Source: an uncultured Ruminococcus sp. (lineage in GTDB: Bacteria > Bacillota > Clostridia > Oscillospirales > Ruminococcaceae). From it: 8,329 bases of DNA. The notes under the pieces were generated by a model. That model was not told the origin of the DNA. It saw nothing but the letters and a program-made list of their open reading frames with translations, and searched no databases. The position numbers and the translations under genes are program-made. Positions 1 to 7,502 of the stretch are shown piece by piece. The stretch's first letter is position 1; each line of letters starts with the position of its first letter. The stretch lies in the NCBI GenBank assembly GCA_947177345.1, contig CAMWUB010000048.1, forward strand, positions 1 to 8,329, given 5' to 3'.

Positions 1-1623
1 GTCTAACATAAGTTCACTCGGATTATCACCACCCATGATTCTTGCAATTTCAGAAACTCTTCCGTCAAAATCAAGCTGTATAACATCTGTTTCAGTACGT
101 TCACCGACTGTCTTCTTTTCAATCAGAAGATGATTGTCCGCCATGACCGCTATCTGTGACAAGTGTGTAACGCATATTACCTGATGTATTTTACCGATTT
201 CACGTAATTTTATACCTATTTTCTGTGCAGCCTTGCCACTTACTCCGGTGTCTATTTCGTCGAAAATCATTGTCGGTATGTTATCTCTACCGGCTATAAC
301 GCTTTTCAATGCAAGCATTATCCTTGAAAGTTCACCACCAGACGCTATTTTTGAAATCGGTTTTAATGCTTCGCCCTTGTTTGCGGATATAAGAAATTCT
401 ACATTGTCCATGCCGTTGACTGTAAGTTTCCCCTTTTCGTGTCTGACACTTATTACAACATCTGGCATATTAAGAAATTCCAATTCACTGGTTACTCTTT
501 CGGCGAATTTCTTACCAAGTTCCTCCCTGTAGTCGAAAAGTTCCTTTGCTCTTTCCGTAACCGTATGCAGAAGATTTTCCTTTTTCTGTTTCAGTTCAGC
601 TATTTCCGTGGCGGAACTCTCAAATTTTGTTATTTCCATACAGGCATTGTTATAAAGTTCCACCAATCCGCTACAATCTGTAGCGTATTTTCTTTTGAGT
701 TTATTTATAGTATTCAGACGTGTTCCGAGATATTCAAGGCGTTGTCCGTCAAGTTCTATTTTGTCGACGAGGCTTTCAAGTTCTGACGATATATCAGAAA
801 GTTCTATTTCAACTGCTGAAAGTCTCTCATAAAGCTTATTGAGTTCGTTATTATTTTCAGTATATCGTGCAATTTCAAACTCAGCAGAAGAAATCATATC
901 TCTTGCGGTATCTTCTCCGGTGACAGACTGTACAGCCTGTTTTATTGCGATAATCATTTTTTCGGCATTTCTGGCGGTATCGTACTCTTTCTGAAGTGTT
1001 TCGTCTTCATTTCCGGATAATTCAAGTTCTCCTATATCTTCAATTATCGCATTTAAATAAATTGTACGTTCATTACGTGACTGTTCATATTTCCGGAGCT
1101 CGTTTAATTTCTTGGCGGTCTGCTGAAGTTCTCGGAAAGCCTCCCTGTAATTTTCAAGGAAAGTACTGTCTGTGCCGAAGTCGTCGAGTACCTGTAAATG
1201 TCTTTCGCTGTCCATAAGTACCTGATTATCATGCTGACCATGTATATTTATTAGCATAGCTCCGATTTCTTTCAGCAATGATGCCGATGCCGTCCGGTGA
1301 TTTATACGTGCTATACTTCTGCCGTCCGAACTTATCTCACGAGTTACTGTTATTTCGTCGTTTTCGTGTGCTATACCGAGTTCGTCGAAACGTGCTATTA
1401 TATCACCGTCAAGTTCCGTGAAAAGTGCTGTTATTACAGCCTTGTCGCAACCTGTCCGGACTATATCTTTACTGCTCCGGTGTCCTAAGACGGCGTTTAT
1501 ACCGTTTATCAGTATTGATTTACCTGCTCCGGTCTCACCTGTGAAGATATTCAGTTTTTCGGTAAGTGGTATGACGGCTTCTTTTATTACCGCAAGATTT
1601 TTTATATAAATTTCCCTTAACAT
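1..1623 (-). CDS. recN: DNA repair protein RecN (3' end beyond window)
   Basis: RecN is an SMC-like ATPase of the cytoplasm that acts early in double-strand-break repair, holding DNA ends for recombination. The 541 codons visible start at ATG 1623-1621 and stay open to the window edge. RecN is usually about 550-575 residues, so only the last few dozen residues are missing. The Walker A motif GETGAGKS is at residues 29-36. The RecN-typical GQHDNQ lies at 129-134, and a helical, charged coiled-coil region runs over roughly 150-360. The ABC signature SGGELSR starts at S428, Walker B with D455-E456 follows, and the H-loop histidine is H483. All ATPase residues are intact. The start lies 1 nt after the argR stop, with an AGGGGG ribosome site at 1635-1640 inside the argR end, so it is probably the last-transcribed visible member of the operon. 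No LexA-type operator is evident in front of it. Truncation is by the window, not by mutation. Confidence 0.97.
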   Translation of the reverse strand, partial: MLREIYIKNLAVIKEAVIPLTEKLNIFTGETGAGKSILINGINAVLGHRSSKDIVRTGCDKAVITALFTELDGDIIARFDELGIAHENDEITVTREISSDGRSIARINHRTASASLLKEIGAMLINIHGQHDNQVLMDSERHLQVLDDFGTDSTFLENYREAFRELQQTAKKLNELRKYEQSRNERTIYLNAIIEDIGELELSGNEDETLQKEYDTARNAEKMIIAIKQAVQSVTGEDTARDMISSAEFEIARYTENNNELNKLYERLSAVEIELSDISSELESLVDKIELDGQRLEYLGTRLNTINKLKRKYATDCSGLVELYNNACMEITKFESSATEIAELKQKKENLLHTVTERAKELFDYREELGKKFAERVTSELEFLNMPDVVISVRHEKGKLTVNGMDNVEFLISANKGEALKPISKIASGGELSRIMLALKSVIAGRDNIPTMIFDEIDTGVSGKAAQKIGIKLREIGKIHQVICVTHLSQIAVMADNHLLIEKKTVGERTETDVIQLDFDGRVSEIARIMGGDNPSELMLD

Positions 1624-1624
1624 C

Positions 1625-2074
1625 TTATGAGTTACCCCCTGTAAAAAGTTCACTCCTGAATTTTCTGGAAAGTCTTTTAGCATCTGCTTCACTTCTGACC
1701 AGTATGAAAATAGTATCATCACCGGCAATAGTTCCGACAACACCCTCATGATTTACGGAATCTATAGCTACACAAGTTCCCTGTGCCATACCTGCACGGC
1801 ATTTCAGTACAATTGTATTCATTGCGTAATCGACGGAAATTACTGCCTCCGCAAAGAAATTTTTTTCCTCGACAGCTTCCAGCGGAATGGTATATCTGTA
1901 ATTACCATCGGCATCACGTTGTTTGACAAGTGAAAGTTGTTGTATATCCCTCGAAAGCGTAGCCTGTGTAGTCCTGATACCCCTTTCCGCAAGCAGTTCT
2001 ATCAATACTTCCTGTGTAGATACCGGCTTTTCATTGATTATTTCAAGTATAATTTCATGTCTGTGATTTTTCAT
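1625..2074 (-). CDS. argR: Arginine repressor ArgR/AhrC
   Basis: ArgR is a 149-residue cytoplasmic regulator. In this family, arginine-bound hexamers repress arginine biosynthesis and can activate catabolism. The N-terminal winged-helix domain (about 1-70) carries the recognition-helix motif TQATLSRDI at 36-44. The C-terminal oligomerisation and arginine-binding domain carries GTIAGDDT at 114-121, the conserved ligand-binding loop with its paired aspartates. The reading frame is open 13 codons further upstream to ATG 2113. I chose ATG 2074 because AGGAG sits 5 nt before it, the resulting N terminus (MKNHRHEII) matches the family, and the longer start would lie well inside nadK. The gene begins 8 nt after the nadK stop and ends 1 nt before recN. 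The argR-recN neighbourhood is conserved in Bacillota. I found no convincing ARG box in the window, so autoregulation is not shown. Confidence 0.97.
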   Translation of the reverse strand: MKNHRHEIILEIINEKPVSTQEVLIELLAERGIRTTQATLSRDIQQLSLVKQRDADGNYRYTIPLEAVEEKNFFAEAVISVDYAMNTIVLKCRAGMAQGTCVAIDSVNHEGVVGTIAGDDTIFILVRSEADAKRLSRKFRSELFTGGNS

Positions 2075-2079
2075 AAATA

Positions 2080-2084
2080 CTCCT
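2080..2084 (-). promoter_or_regulatory. Ribosome binding site deciding the argR start
   Basis: AGGAG lies 5 nt upstream of ATG 2074-2072 and overlaps the nadK TAG stop (2085-2083). It supports the shorter ArgR and suggests translational coupling with nadK. Confidence 0.75.
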
Positions 2085-2937
2085 ATTTTATGGGTTTGCA
2101 GAGTTTCCGGCAAAGAGACTCATGAAAAGAATTTCCGACAAGATTTACAAACCGGATATTATGTTTACCTCGTTCAATCTCTATTGACTGGTCTTTTGCA
2201 AGTTTTATATGAAGTTCACCGTCAACGCTTATTACCATGTATTCGCCGTCACGTGTACGGCTTGTAAGTGCGAGTTTCCGGCATGACGAAAAAAGTGTAG
2301 TCCGTGAAAACAGTGAGTGTGGACATATCTGTGTCATCTCGATACATTCAAGGTCAGGTTCAATAACAGGACCTCCGGCGGATAGTGCATAAGCTGTTGA
2401 ACCGGATGGCGTACTGAAAAGTACACCGTCAGCACGGTATCTGCCGACAAGATAACTGTCAGAATATACCTCAAAATCACATATGCGGAAACTTCCTGAC
2501 CGTGCGGAAACTTCATTCAGGGCGGTATATGTGACTTGCTTGCCGTTTTCGATACAGGTTACATCAAGGGTCATTCTTTCGGATATTTCATATTCACCTG
2601 TTTTCAGAAGTTCTAACTTGTCAAGCTGGTCAGCCTCCAGACCTGCCATGAATCCGAGTGTACCTGTATTTATGCCGAGTAGTTTTGTATCCGTACCCAT
2701 TAGCAGTTGAGAACATCTTAAAATAGTACCGTCACCGCCTATTGCGATAACAAAATCAGCCGTCCGGACTGATTTTGTTATATCCTCGAATCTCACAAAA
2801 GGCTTATCAGAAAATTCTTTCCTGAATTTTTCACTGATATATACCTCAATACCATATCTGTTCAGAACATCACAGGTTTCCCGTGTACATTTAAGGGCGT
2901 TTTTTTTCTGAAAATTAGGGTATAATGCTACTATCAT
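2083..2937 (-). CDS. nadK: NAD kinase
   Basis: NAD kinase phosphorylates the 2'-hydroxyl of the adenosine ribose of NAD to give NADP in the cytosol. The protein is 284 residues, normal for the bacterial family. The GGDGT motif, with the catalytic aspartate D69, is at residues 67-71. The NE pair that contacts the nicotinamide side is at 141-142. The glycine-rich substrate segment runs from about 168 to 190 and includes TPSGSTAY, where most relatives have TPTGSTAY; this is a conservative change. The conserved PHSLFSR follows at about 206-212. The ATG at 2937 lies 7 nt after the tlyA stop, with AAGGAG at 2948-2953 overlapping the tlyA end. In B. subtilis the main NAD kinase gene is not in the dxs-recN cluster, whereas tlyA-nadK-argR is common in Clostridia; this is recalled knowledge, not searched. 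Confidence 0.97.
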   Translation of the reverse strand: MIVALYPNFQKKNALKCTRETCDVLNRYGIEVYISEKFRKEFSDKPFVRFEDITKSVRTADFVIAIGGDGTILRCSQLLMGTDTKLLGINTGTLGFMAGLEADQLDKLELLKTGEYEISERMTLDVTCIENGKQVTYTALNEVSARSGSFRICDFEVYSDSYLVGRYRADGVLFSTPSGSTAYALSAGGPVIEPDLECIEMTQICPHSLFSRTTLFSSCRKLALTSRTRDGEYMVISVDGELHIKLAKDQSIEIERGKHNIRFVNLVGNSFHESLCRKLCKPIK

Positions 2938-2944
2938 AATAAAA

Positions 2945-3736
2945 CTACTCCTTTAGACTGGTGAAAGAATTTTCAACAAGATTCCTGAAATCACGTATAA
3001 CAGGTGTTCCAGATTCTTTCCGGATATGTGCAAGGTATTCTATATTTCCGCTACCGCCTTTCACTGGCGAAAATGTATAGTCAAGAGCCGTCAGACCGTT
3101 TCCGTATATTGCGGAGTCAATTTCCGATAATACACGTTCATGTACTTTTTTATCACGGACTATACCATGTTTGCCGATAAATTTTCTGCCTGCCTCAAAC
3201 TGTGGCTTTATAAGTACAACGGCATCTGAACCGGATTTTAAAATTCTGCTTATTTCCGGAAGTATCATTTTCAGCGATATGAATGAAACATCTGCTGAAA
3301 TGAAATCAATATCATCTGAAAACATTTCCGGTGTGACTTTCCGTATATCAGTATTTTCCATATTTATGACCCTGCTGTCCATACGAAGTTTTTCCGCCAA
3401 CTGTCCATGTCCTACGTCGACAGCGTAAACTTTTACAGCTCCGTTTTTTAACATGAAATCCGTAAACCCTCCGGTTGATGCTCCTATATCAAGACAGGTT
3501 TTTCCGGTGAAATCAAGTCCGAAAATTTCCGTTGCCTTTTCGATTTTCAACGCACCTCTGCCGACATAGATTTCCTGCTCAGAAGATTCTATAATATCAT
3601 CTGTTCCGACTTCATATGACGCTTTATTTACGATTCTGCCATTGACTTTTATAAAACCGGATTTTATCATTTCCTTAGCACGTTCACGACTTCGGGCGAT
3701 TCCTCTTGCGACTATTTCAGTATCAAGTCTCGCCAT
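2945..3736 (-). CDS. tlyA: TlyA-family 16S/23S rRNA 2'-O-methyltransferase
   Basis: TlyA proteins methylate the 2'-O of cytidines at the subunit interface of rRNA using S-adenosylmethionine. Some relatives modify both 16S and 23S rRNA, others only 23S; the sequence does not say which applies here. The 263-residue protein has an N-terminal S4 RNA-binding domain (about 2-60) and an FtsJ-like Rossmann methyltransferase domain. The SAM loop LDIGASTGGFTD is at 82-93, ADVSFISL at 148-155 and LIKPQFEAG at 175-183. K64, D149, K177 and E233 are each offset by five from the K69/D154/K182/E238 tetrad proposed for M. tuberculosis TlyA. The frame is open to an ATG at 3799, but I chose ATG 3736. It has GAGGTG 8 nt upstream, and MARLDTEI is the usual family N terminus. 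The start overlaps the dxs end by 14 nt. A haemolysin annotation, often attached to this family, is not supported by the sequence. Confidence 0.96.
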   Translation of the reverse strand: MARLDTEIVARGIARSRERAKEMIKSGFIKVNGRIVNKASYEVGTDDIIESSEQEIYVGRGALKIEKATEIFGLDFTGKTCLDIGASTGGFTDFMLKNGAVKVYAVDVGHGQLAEKLRMDSRVINMENTDIRKVTPEMFSDDIDFISADVSFISLKMILPEISRILKSGSDAVVLIKPQFEAGRKFIGKHGIVRDKKVHERVLSEIDSAIYGNGLTALDYTFSPVKGGSGNIEYLAHIRKESGTPVIRDFRNLVENSFTSLKE

Positions 3737-5621
3737 AGGTAACACACCTCTTCCGGATATATTCCGCCATTTTGTCACACGTAAGACCCAGTTTTTCAAG
3801 GCTTGACATTACAGATGCCTGACCGACATAATTTTCAATAGTCACTCTGCTGTAGTCGCCTTTGTAACCAGCTTCCGCAAGCCGACAGCCGAATTTTTCT
3901 GAAATACTTCCGTTTCCTATTGATTCCTCAAAGAATACAATATGTTTATATTCCCTTGTTTCCTTAATAATATCACGGTTAAGAGGATATATTTTAGTAA
4001 GTTTCAGAATATCACAATTTATACCCTCGTTACTGAGTATGTTTTGTGCCTTGTAAGCCTCGTTGTAAAGTCTGCCGTATGTTATAACAAGCGTATCGCT
4101 TTTGTTACTCCGCATGAAAAGATATTCTGTATTCAGATAATCACGGTTGAAACTTACTTCTTCTGCACCTCGTGGGTATCTTATCGCCGTAAGATGCTTA
4201 TTTGTATAGATTGCTTTTTTCATACATAATTTTAACTCGTCGTAACACGACGGCGAATATATAACAGTTTCCGGAATACTCGTCAACATAGGAACGTCAA
4301 AAATTCCCTGATGTGTTTCACCGTCCTCGCCGACTACTCCGGCACGGTCTATACATAAAATTATATGCAATCTGCCTATCGAAATATCATGTATGAGCTG
4401 GTCATATGAACGTTGCAGAAAACTCGAATACACTGCAAAAACCGGTATCTGACCCATTTTGGCAAGTCCACCACAGAATGTAACGGCGTGTTGTTCTGCT
4501 ATGCCTACATCATAGAAACGCTTAGGAAAACGTTTACTGAAAAACTGTAAACCTGTACCATATTTCATAGCGGCAGTGACTGCACATATGCGGTCATCTC
4601 TTTCGGCGAGCCTTACAAGTTCCCTGCCGAATACCGTCGAATAACATTTATCTGCTGATACTTCCGGATTACCTGTTTCAATATCAAACTTTGAAATGCC
4701 ATGATATTCACCAGGGTTATTTTCTGCTGGTGCATAGCCTTTACCTTTTTTTGTCTTTACGTGTATGACTACCGGTTTATGATAATATTTAGCTTTTTTC
4801 ATAATTTTATCGAGTTCTGAAAGATTATGACCGTCCACAAGTCCTAAATAAATGAATCCCATATTTTCAAATAATGAACTCTGGTCAAGTATTTTGGATT
4901 TTACGGCATCTTTGGTAGTTTTTATACCTTTCGCCACAGGTTTACCCAACACGGGAATAGCATTGAGTGTATCTTTGACATTTTTCTTTGTGGATATATA
5001 CTGTTCGGAATTACTTAAATTAGTCAGATGTTTCGCTAATGCTCCTACATTCCGTGAAATTGACATATCATTGTCATTAAGAATTACTATCAGGTTACTT
5101 TTACGTTCTTTGCCTGCATTGTTCATAGCCTCATAGAACATACCGCCGGTCATTGCACCGTCGCCGATTACAGCTATTGTATAATTTTCCTTTCCCTGAA
5201 GTTTCATAGCCTCAGCGATTCCGCACGCCACAGAAACAGATGTACTACTATGACCGGCTATGAAAATATCATGCGGTGATTCGTCCGGTTTCGGAAACCC
5301 TGAAATCCCACCTTCCTTGCGTATGGTAGAAAACTTTTCAGCACGTCCGGTAAGAATCTTATGAACATAACTTTGATGCCCTACGTCCCATATAATTTTA
5401 TCTTCCGGTGAACTGAAATTCCGGTGTATAGCCATAGTTAATTCCACAACTCCTAAATTTGACGCAAGATGTCCGCCGTTATTGGATATAGTAGAAATAA
5501 GCATATCACGAATTTTTCCACAAAGACTCTCACACTGTTTTAAAGATAGTTTCCGTAAATCTTCCGGAAGTTTAAGGTCAGATAGGTTAATATCTGTATC
5601 TTTCTTTTCGTATTCATTCAT
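3723..5621 (-). CDS. dxs: 1-deoxy-D-xylulose-5-phosphate synthase
   Basis: DXS condenses pyruvate and glyceraldehyde 3-phosphate with loss of CO2 to give DXP, the first step of the MEP isoprenoid pathway and also a precursor for thiamine and pyridoxal. It is a thiamine-diphosphate enzyme of the cytosol, and the 632 residues match the usual 620-640. Conserved active-site elements are H51 (GGHLASNLG), H82 (GHQ), GHSSTS at 123-128 and the ThDP/Mg motif beginning GDGAMTGG at 153. The Mg-binding Asn is N182 and the catalytic glutamate is E376 in IAEQHA. The transketolase pyrimidine-domain segment DRAGVVGEDGETHQG is at 425-439, with H437. RYPRG at 481-485 belongs to the glyceraldehyde-phosphate pocket region, and the C-terminal transketolase domain follows. 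No residue expected to be essential is missing. It follows ispA after 40 nt, the widest gap in the operon, with an unusual leader annotated separately. Its end overlaps tlyA by 14 nt. Confidence 0.98.
   Translation of the reverse strand: MNEYEKKDTDINLSDLKLPEDLRKLSLKQCESLCGKIRDMLISTISNNGGHLASNLGVVELTMAIHRNFSSPEDKIIWDVGHQSYVHKILTGRAEKFSTIRKEGGISGFPKPDESPHDIFIAGHSSTSVSVACGIAEAMKLQGKENYTIAVIGDGAMTGGMFYEAMNNAGKERKSNLIVILNDNDMSISRNVGALAKHLTNLSNSEQYISTKKNVKDTLNAIPVLGKPVAKGIKTTKDAVKSKILDQSSLFENMGFIYLGLVDGHNLSELDKIMKKAKYYHKPVVIHVKTKKGKGYAPAENNPGEYHGISKFDIETGNPEVSADKCYSTVFGRELVRLAERDDRICAVTAAMKYGTGLQFFSKRFPKRFYDVGIAEQHAVTFCGGLAKMGQIPVFAVYSSFLQRSYDQLIHDISIGRLHIILCIDRAGVVGEDGETHQGIFDVPMLTSIPETVIYSPSCYDELKLCMKKAIYTNKHLTAIRYPRGAEEVSFNRDYLNTEYLFMRSNKSDTLVITYGRLYNEAYKAQNILSNEGINCDILKLTKIYPLNRDIIKETREYKHIVFFEESIGNGSISEKFGCRLAEAGYKGDYSRVTIENYVGQASVMSSLEKLGLTCDKMAEYIRKRCVTYGET
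3745..3750 (-). promoter_or_regulatory. Ribosome binding site deciding the tlyA start
   Basis: GAGGTG lies 8 nt upstream of ATG 3736-3734, inside the 3' end of dxs. It favours the 263-residue TlyA over the 284-residue reading from ATG 3799, and implies that ribosomes finishing dxs restart on tlyA. Confidence 0.65.
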
Positions 5622-5631
5622 TTTATTTAAT

Positions 5632-5649
5632 GCAGAAAAATTTTTCTGC
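5632..5649 (-). repeat. 18-bp perfect palindrome in the dxs leader
   Basis: GCAGAAAAATTTTTCTGC is its own reverse complement. In the transcript it can fold as a 7-bp stem with an AAUU loop, between the Shine-Dalgarno sequence (5653-5659) and the dxs ATG (5621). No U-tract follows, so it does not look like an intrinsic terminator. A role as a spacer hairpin, a protein-binding site or an RNA-processing site is only inference. Confidence 0.6.
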
Positions 5650-5652
5650 CTG

Positions 5653-5659
5653 CTCCTTT
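5653..5659 (-). promoter_or_regulatory. Distant dxs ribosome binding site
   Basis: AAAGGAG is the only Shine-Dalgarno-like sequence in the ispA-dxs gap and starts just after the ispA stop. It stands 31 nt from the dxs ATG, far more than the usual 5-10. No ATG, GTG or TTG lies closer in the dxs frame. If the 18-nt palindrome between them folds, the effective distance falls to about 13 nt. Confidence 0.6.
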
Positions 5660-5661
5660 GT

Positions 5662-6552
5662 TTAATTTTTTCTTTGCAAAAGATTTTTTGTCAGTTCTAT
5701 AAGGAAACTATTATTTCCGGTTTTTTCGAGACATTCAAGGGCTTCCGCTGTGATTCTGTCAGCTATTTCACGAGCTTTTTCCACACCGTAAAGCGTGACA
5801 AAAGTAGTTTTGTTTTCTTCCATATCACTACCGGCTGGCTTGCCTATTTCTTCAGTACTTGCGGTAACGTCAAGAATATCATCTATAATCTGAAAAGCAA
5901 GTCCCAGTTTATAGCCGTATTCCGCTGAAATATTAATAATTTCCTCGTCGACACCGGCACATATACAACCCATCATGCACGATACGGCGATTAGCTGACC
6001 TGTTTTATTACGGTACATATTACGAAGATTTTCCTCATCGACATCGTTACGCTGTTCGTTTTCAATGTCAATGACCTGTCCGCCAATCATACCGGATTTT
6101 CCGGTAGCCTTTGCAAGTACGGAAATTATTTTAATTTTCTGTTCCGATGTAAGTTCCGTATCGTCGGCGATAATCTCAAAGGGAAGTACCGAAAGTGCAT
6201 CACCGGCAAGAATTGCCATAGCCTCGCCATATGCTTTATGACATGACGGTCTGCCACGTCTTAAATCGTCGTCATCCATAGCCGGTAAATCGTCGTGTAT
6301 CAGCGAAAATGTATGAATCATCTCTATAGCACAAGCCGGAGCTTTTGCTTTTCTGTAATCCGTTCCCATAGCCTCGCAGAACGCCATTACTAATACTGGT
6401 CTGATTCGTTTTCCGCCTGCACTCAGGGAATAATTCATAGCCTCTATCAGATTTTTCTGTGTTTCAGTTTCTGATGTAATGAAATTGTATTCCTTAAGAT
6501 TTTTTTCTGTATAATTAATATACTCCGTTAATTTTTCATTGAATCCGTTCAT
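5662..6552 (-). CDS. ispA: Farnesyl diphosphate synthase (short-chain polyprenyl synthase)
   Basis: This is a cytosolic trans-prenyltransferase that adds isopentenyl diphosphate to DMAPP and geranyl diphosphate to give farnesyl diphosphate. That product feeds undecaprenyl phosphate and quinone or other isoprenoids. The 296 residues match bacterial IspA. GGKRIRP at 46-52 binds diphosphate. The first aspartate-rich motif is at 87-96 (DDLPAMDDDD) followed by LRRGRP, with the two-residue insertion typical of bacterial type II FPP synthases. GGQ is near 157-159, the KT pair near 183-184, and the second aspartate-rich motif DDILD at 224-228. Chain length is inferred from the family; geranylgeranyl product cannot be excluded from sequence alone. 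Its ATG overlaps the stop of the TsaD-like gene as ATGA, and GGAG lies about 10 nt upstream. Cotranscription with dxs joins the first and a late step of isoprenoid synthesis. No exonuclease VII genes precede it. Confidence 0.96.
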   Translation of the reverse strand: MNGFNEKLTEYINYTEKNLKEYNFITSETETQKNLIEAMNYSLSAGGKRIRPVLVMAFCEAMGTDYRKAKAPACAIEMIHTFSLIHDDLPAMDDDDLRRGRPSCHKAYGEAMAILAGDALSVLPFEIIADDTELTSEQKIKIISVLAKATGKSGMIGGQVIDIENEQRNDVDEENLRNMYRNKTGQLIAVSCMMGCICAGVDEEIINISAEYGYKLGLAFQIIDDILDVTASTEEIGKPAGSDMEENKTTFVTLYGVEKAREIADRITAEALECLEKTGNNSFLIELTKNLLQRKN

Positions 6553-7502
6553 TTTTTTAATTCTCCATAATTTTTTAAATAACCGTATATCGCTACACCG
6601 GAAGCGTTATCGCATGAAAATTCCGGCTCTGCAAAATCAGCTTTTCCGAAACGGGAAATAATTTTCTGTCTGATAATCCTATCCGACATTACACCACCTG
6701 CAAATACAATCGGAATATCTCCGTAAATTCGGACAGCCTCGGAGGTCATTGAAATAATTGTTTCCGCTATGGTATCAAGACAATATCCGGCTATATTTTC
6801 AGATCTTTCACCGTCGGCGAGCATCTTACGACATTTATTTTCAAATCCTGAAAGACAACAGTCACTGTCTTTAAGAACCGGTTTTATTTTATAATGACTA
6901 TCTGCATTATAGGCGAGTTTTTCGAGTTCTATGCCACATGGAAATTTTAACCCTAACATAAGCCCTCCACGGTCTACAAGCTGACCGGCTTTCAAGTCAA
7001 GTGAAGTTCCCACCTGAATTATATCAATAATATCAGTTTCAGACGGTTTACAGAGCAGGCAGTCAGTAGTTCCACCGCTGACGTGAAAAGCTATAAAATT
7101 TTCTTTAATAAGTGAAAGCCTGTCCGCTGAATACAATGCCGATAATATATGACCTGTCTGGTGGGAAGTCCTATATAACGGTATCTTATTCATTGCAGAT
7201 ATTGAACGTCCGAGACCCTCACCGCATAGAAAACATGGCATATATGAACCCTCTGTATTCCGTGGACGTACTGACACCGATACTCCTTTAAGATTTTCAA
7301 CAGGGTGTACGGAAAAAAGTTCTTCCATCATTTCCGGTAACTGTCTTGTATGGTGAAATACTGCATCACTTTGTCTTAAACCGGCTGAACCGCTTTTCAC
7401 CGGAAGCAGTTTCTTTGACTGGTAAATTTTATTATTATCGTTGTCGTAAACCGCTACAGATGTAGTATAGTTACTTGTATCAATTCCGAGGAACTCAGCC
7501 AT
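6549..7502 (-). CDS. TsaD/Kae1-fold protein, paralogue of the t6A synthase, function unknown
   Basis: The 317-residue protein has the ASKHA fold of TsaD/Kae1, often labelled O-sialoglycoprotein endopeptidase. The phosphate-1-like start GIDTSNYTTSVAVYD is near residues 6-20. The metal ligands of TsaD align: H114 and H118 in HQTGH, and D298 in CDNAS. SGGTTD at 142-147 replaces the TsaD SGGHT, losing its histidine. AGQLVDRG near 172-179 has Gln where TsaD has Glu, and AGGVMSDR lies near 269-276. Divergence at these points suggests it is not the main t6A enzyme, which would be expected elsewhere in the genome; this is inference. It has ten cysteines, including two CxxC pairs (90/93 and 148/151). 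ATG 7502 was preferred to ATG 7529 because AGGGG lies 9 nt upstream and MAEFLGIDTS starts like the family. It overlaps the nusB end by 8 nt and ispA by 4 nt. Partner, substrate and reaction are not shown by the sequence. Confidence 0.85.
   Translation of the reverse strand: MAEFLGIDTSNYTTSVAVYDNDNNKIYQSKKLLPVKSGSAGLRQSDAVFHHTRQLPEMMEELFSVHPVENLKGVSVSVRPRNTEGSYMPCFLCGEGLGRSISAMNKIPLYRTSHQTGHILSALYSADRLSLIKENFIAFHVSGGTTDCLLCKPSETDIIDIIQVGTSLDLKAGQLVDRGGLMLGLKFPCGIELEKLAYNADSHYKIKPVLKDSDCCLSGFENKCRKMLADGERSENIAGYCLDTIAETIISMTSEAVRIYGDIPIVFAGGVMSDRIIRQKIISRFGKADFAEPEFSCDNASGVAIYGYLKNYGELKK

Noticed and set aside
233..786. Plus-strand frames opposite recN
   Set aside because: RecN is continuous on the minus strand with its ATPase motifs in place; these frames have no recognisable domain.
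2075..2113. Upstream extension of ArgR to ATG 2113
   Set aside because: The added 13 residues overlap nadK, are not family-like, and AGGAG precedes the internal ATG at the right distance.
3737..3799. Upstream extension of TlyA to ATG 3799
   Set aside because: It would add 21 non-conserved residues deep inside dxs; the ATG at 3736 has a good ribosome site and the standard family N terminus.
5632..5649. Palindrome before dxs as an intrinsic terminator
   Set aside because: The stem is AT-rich and no run of T follows in either direction; termination here would also cut dxs from its operon.
5482..5928. 148-codon plus-strand frame across the dxs/ispA junction
   Set aside because: It lies opposite two conserved enzymes; the Phe/Ser-rich product is typical of an antisense shadow.
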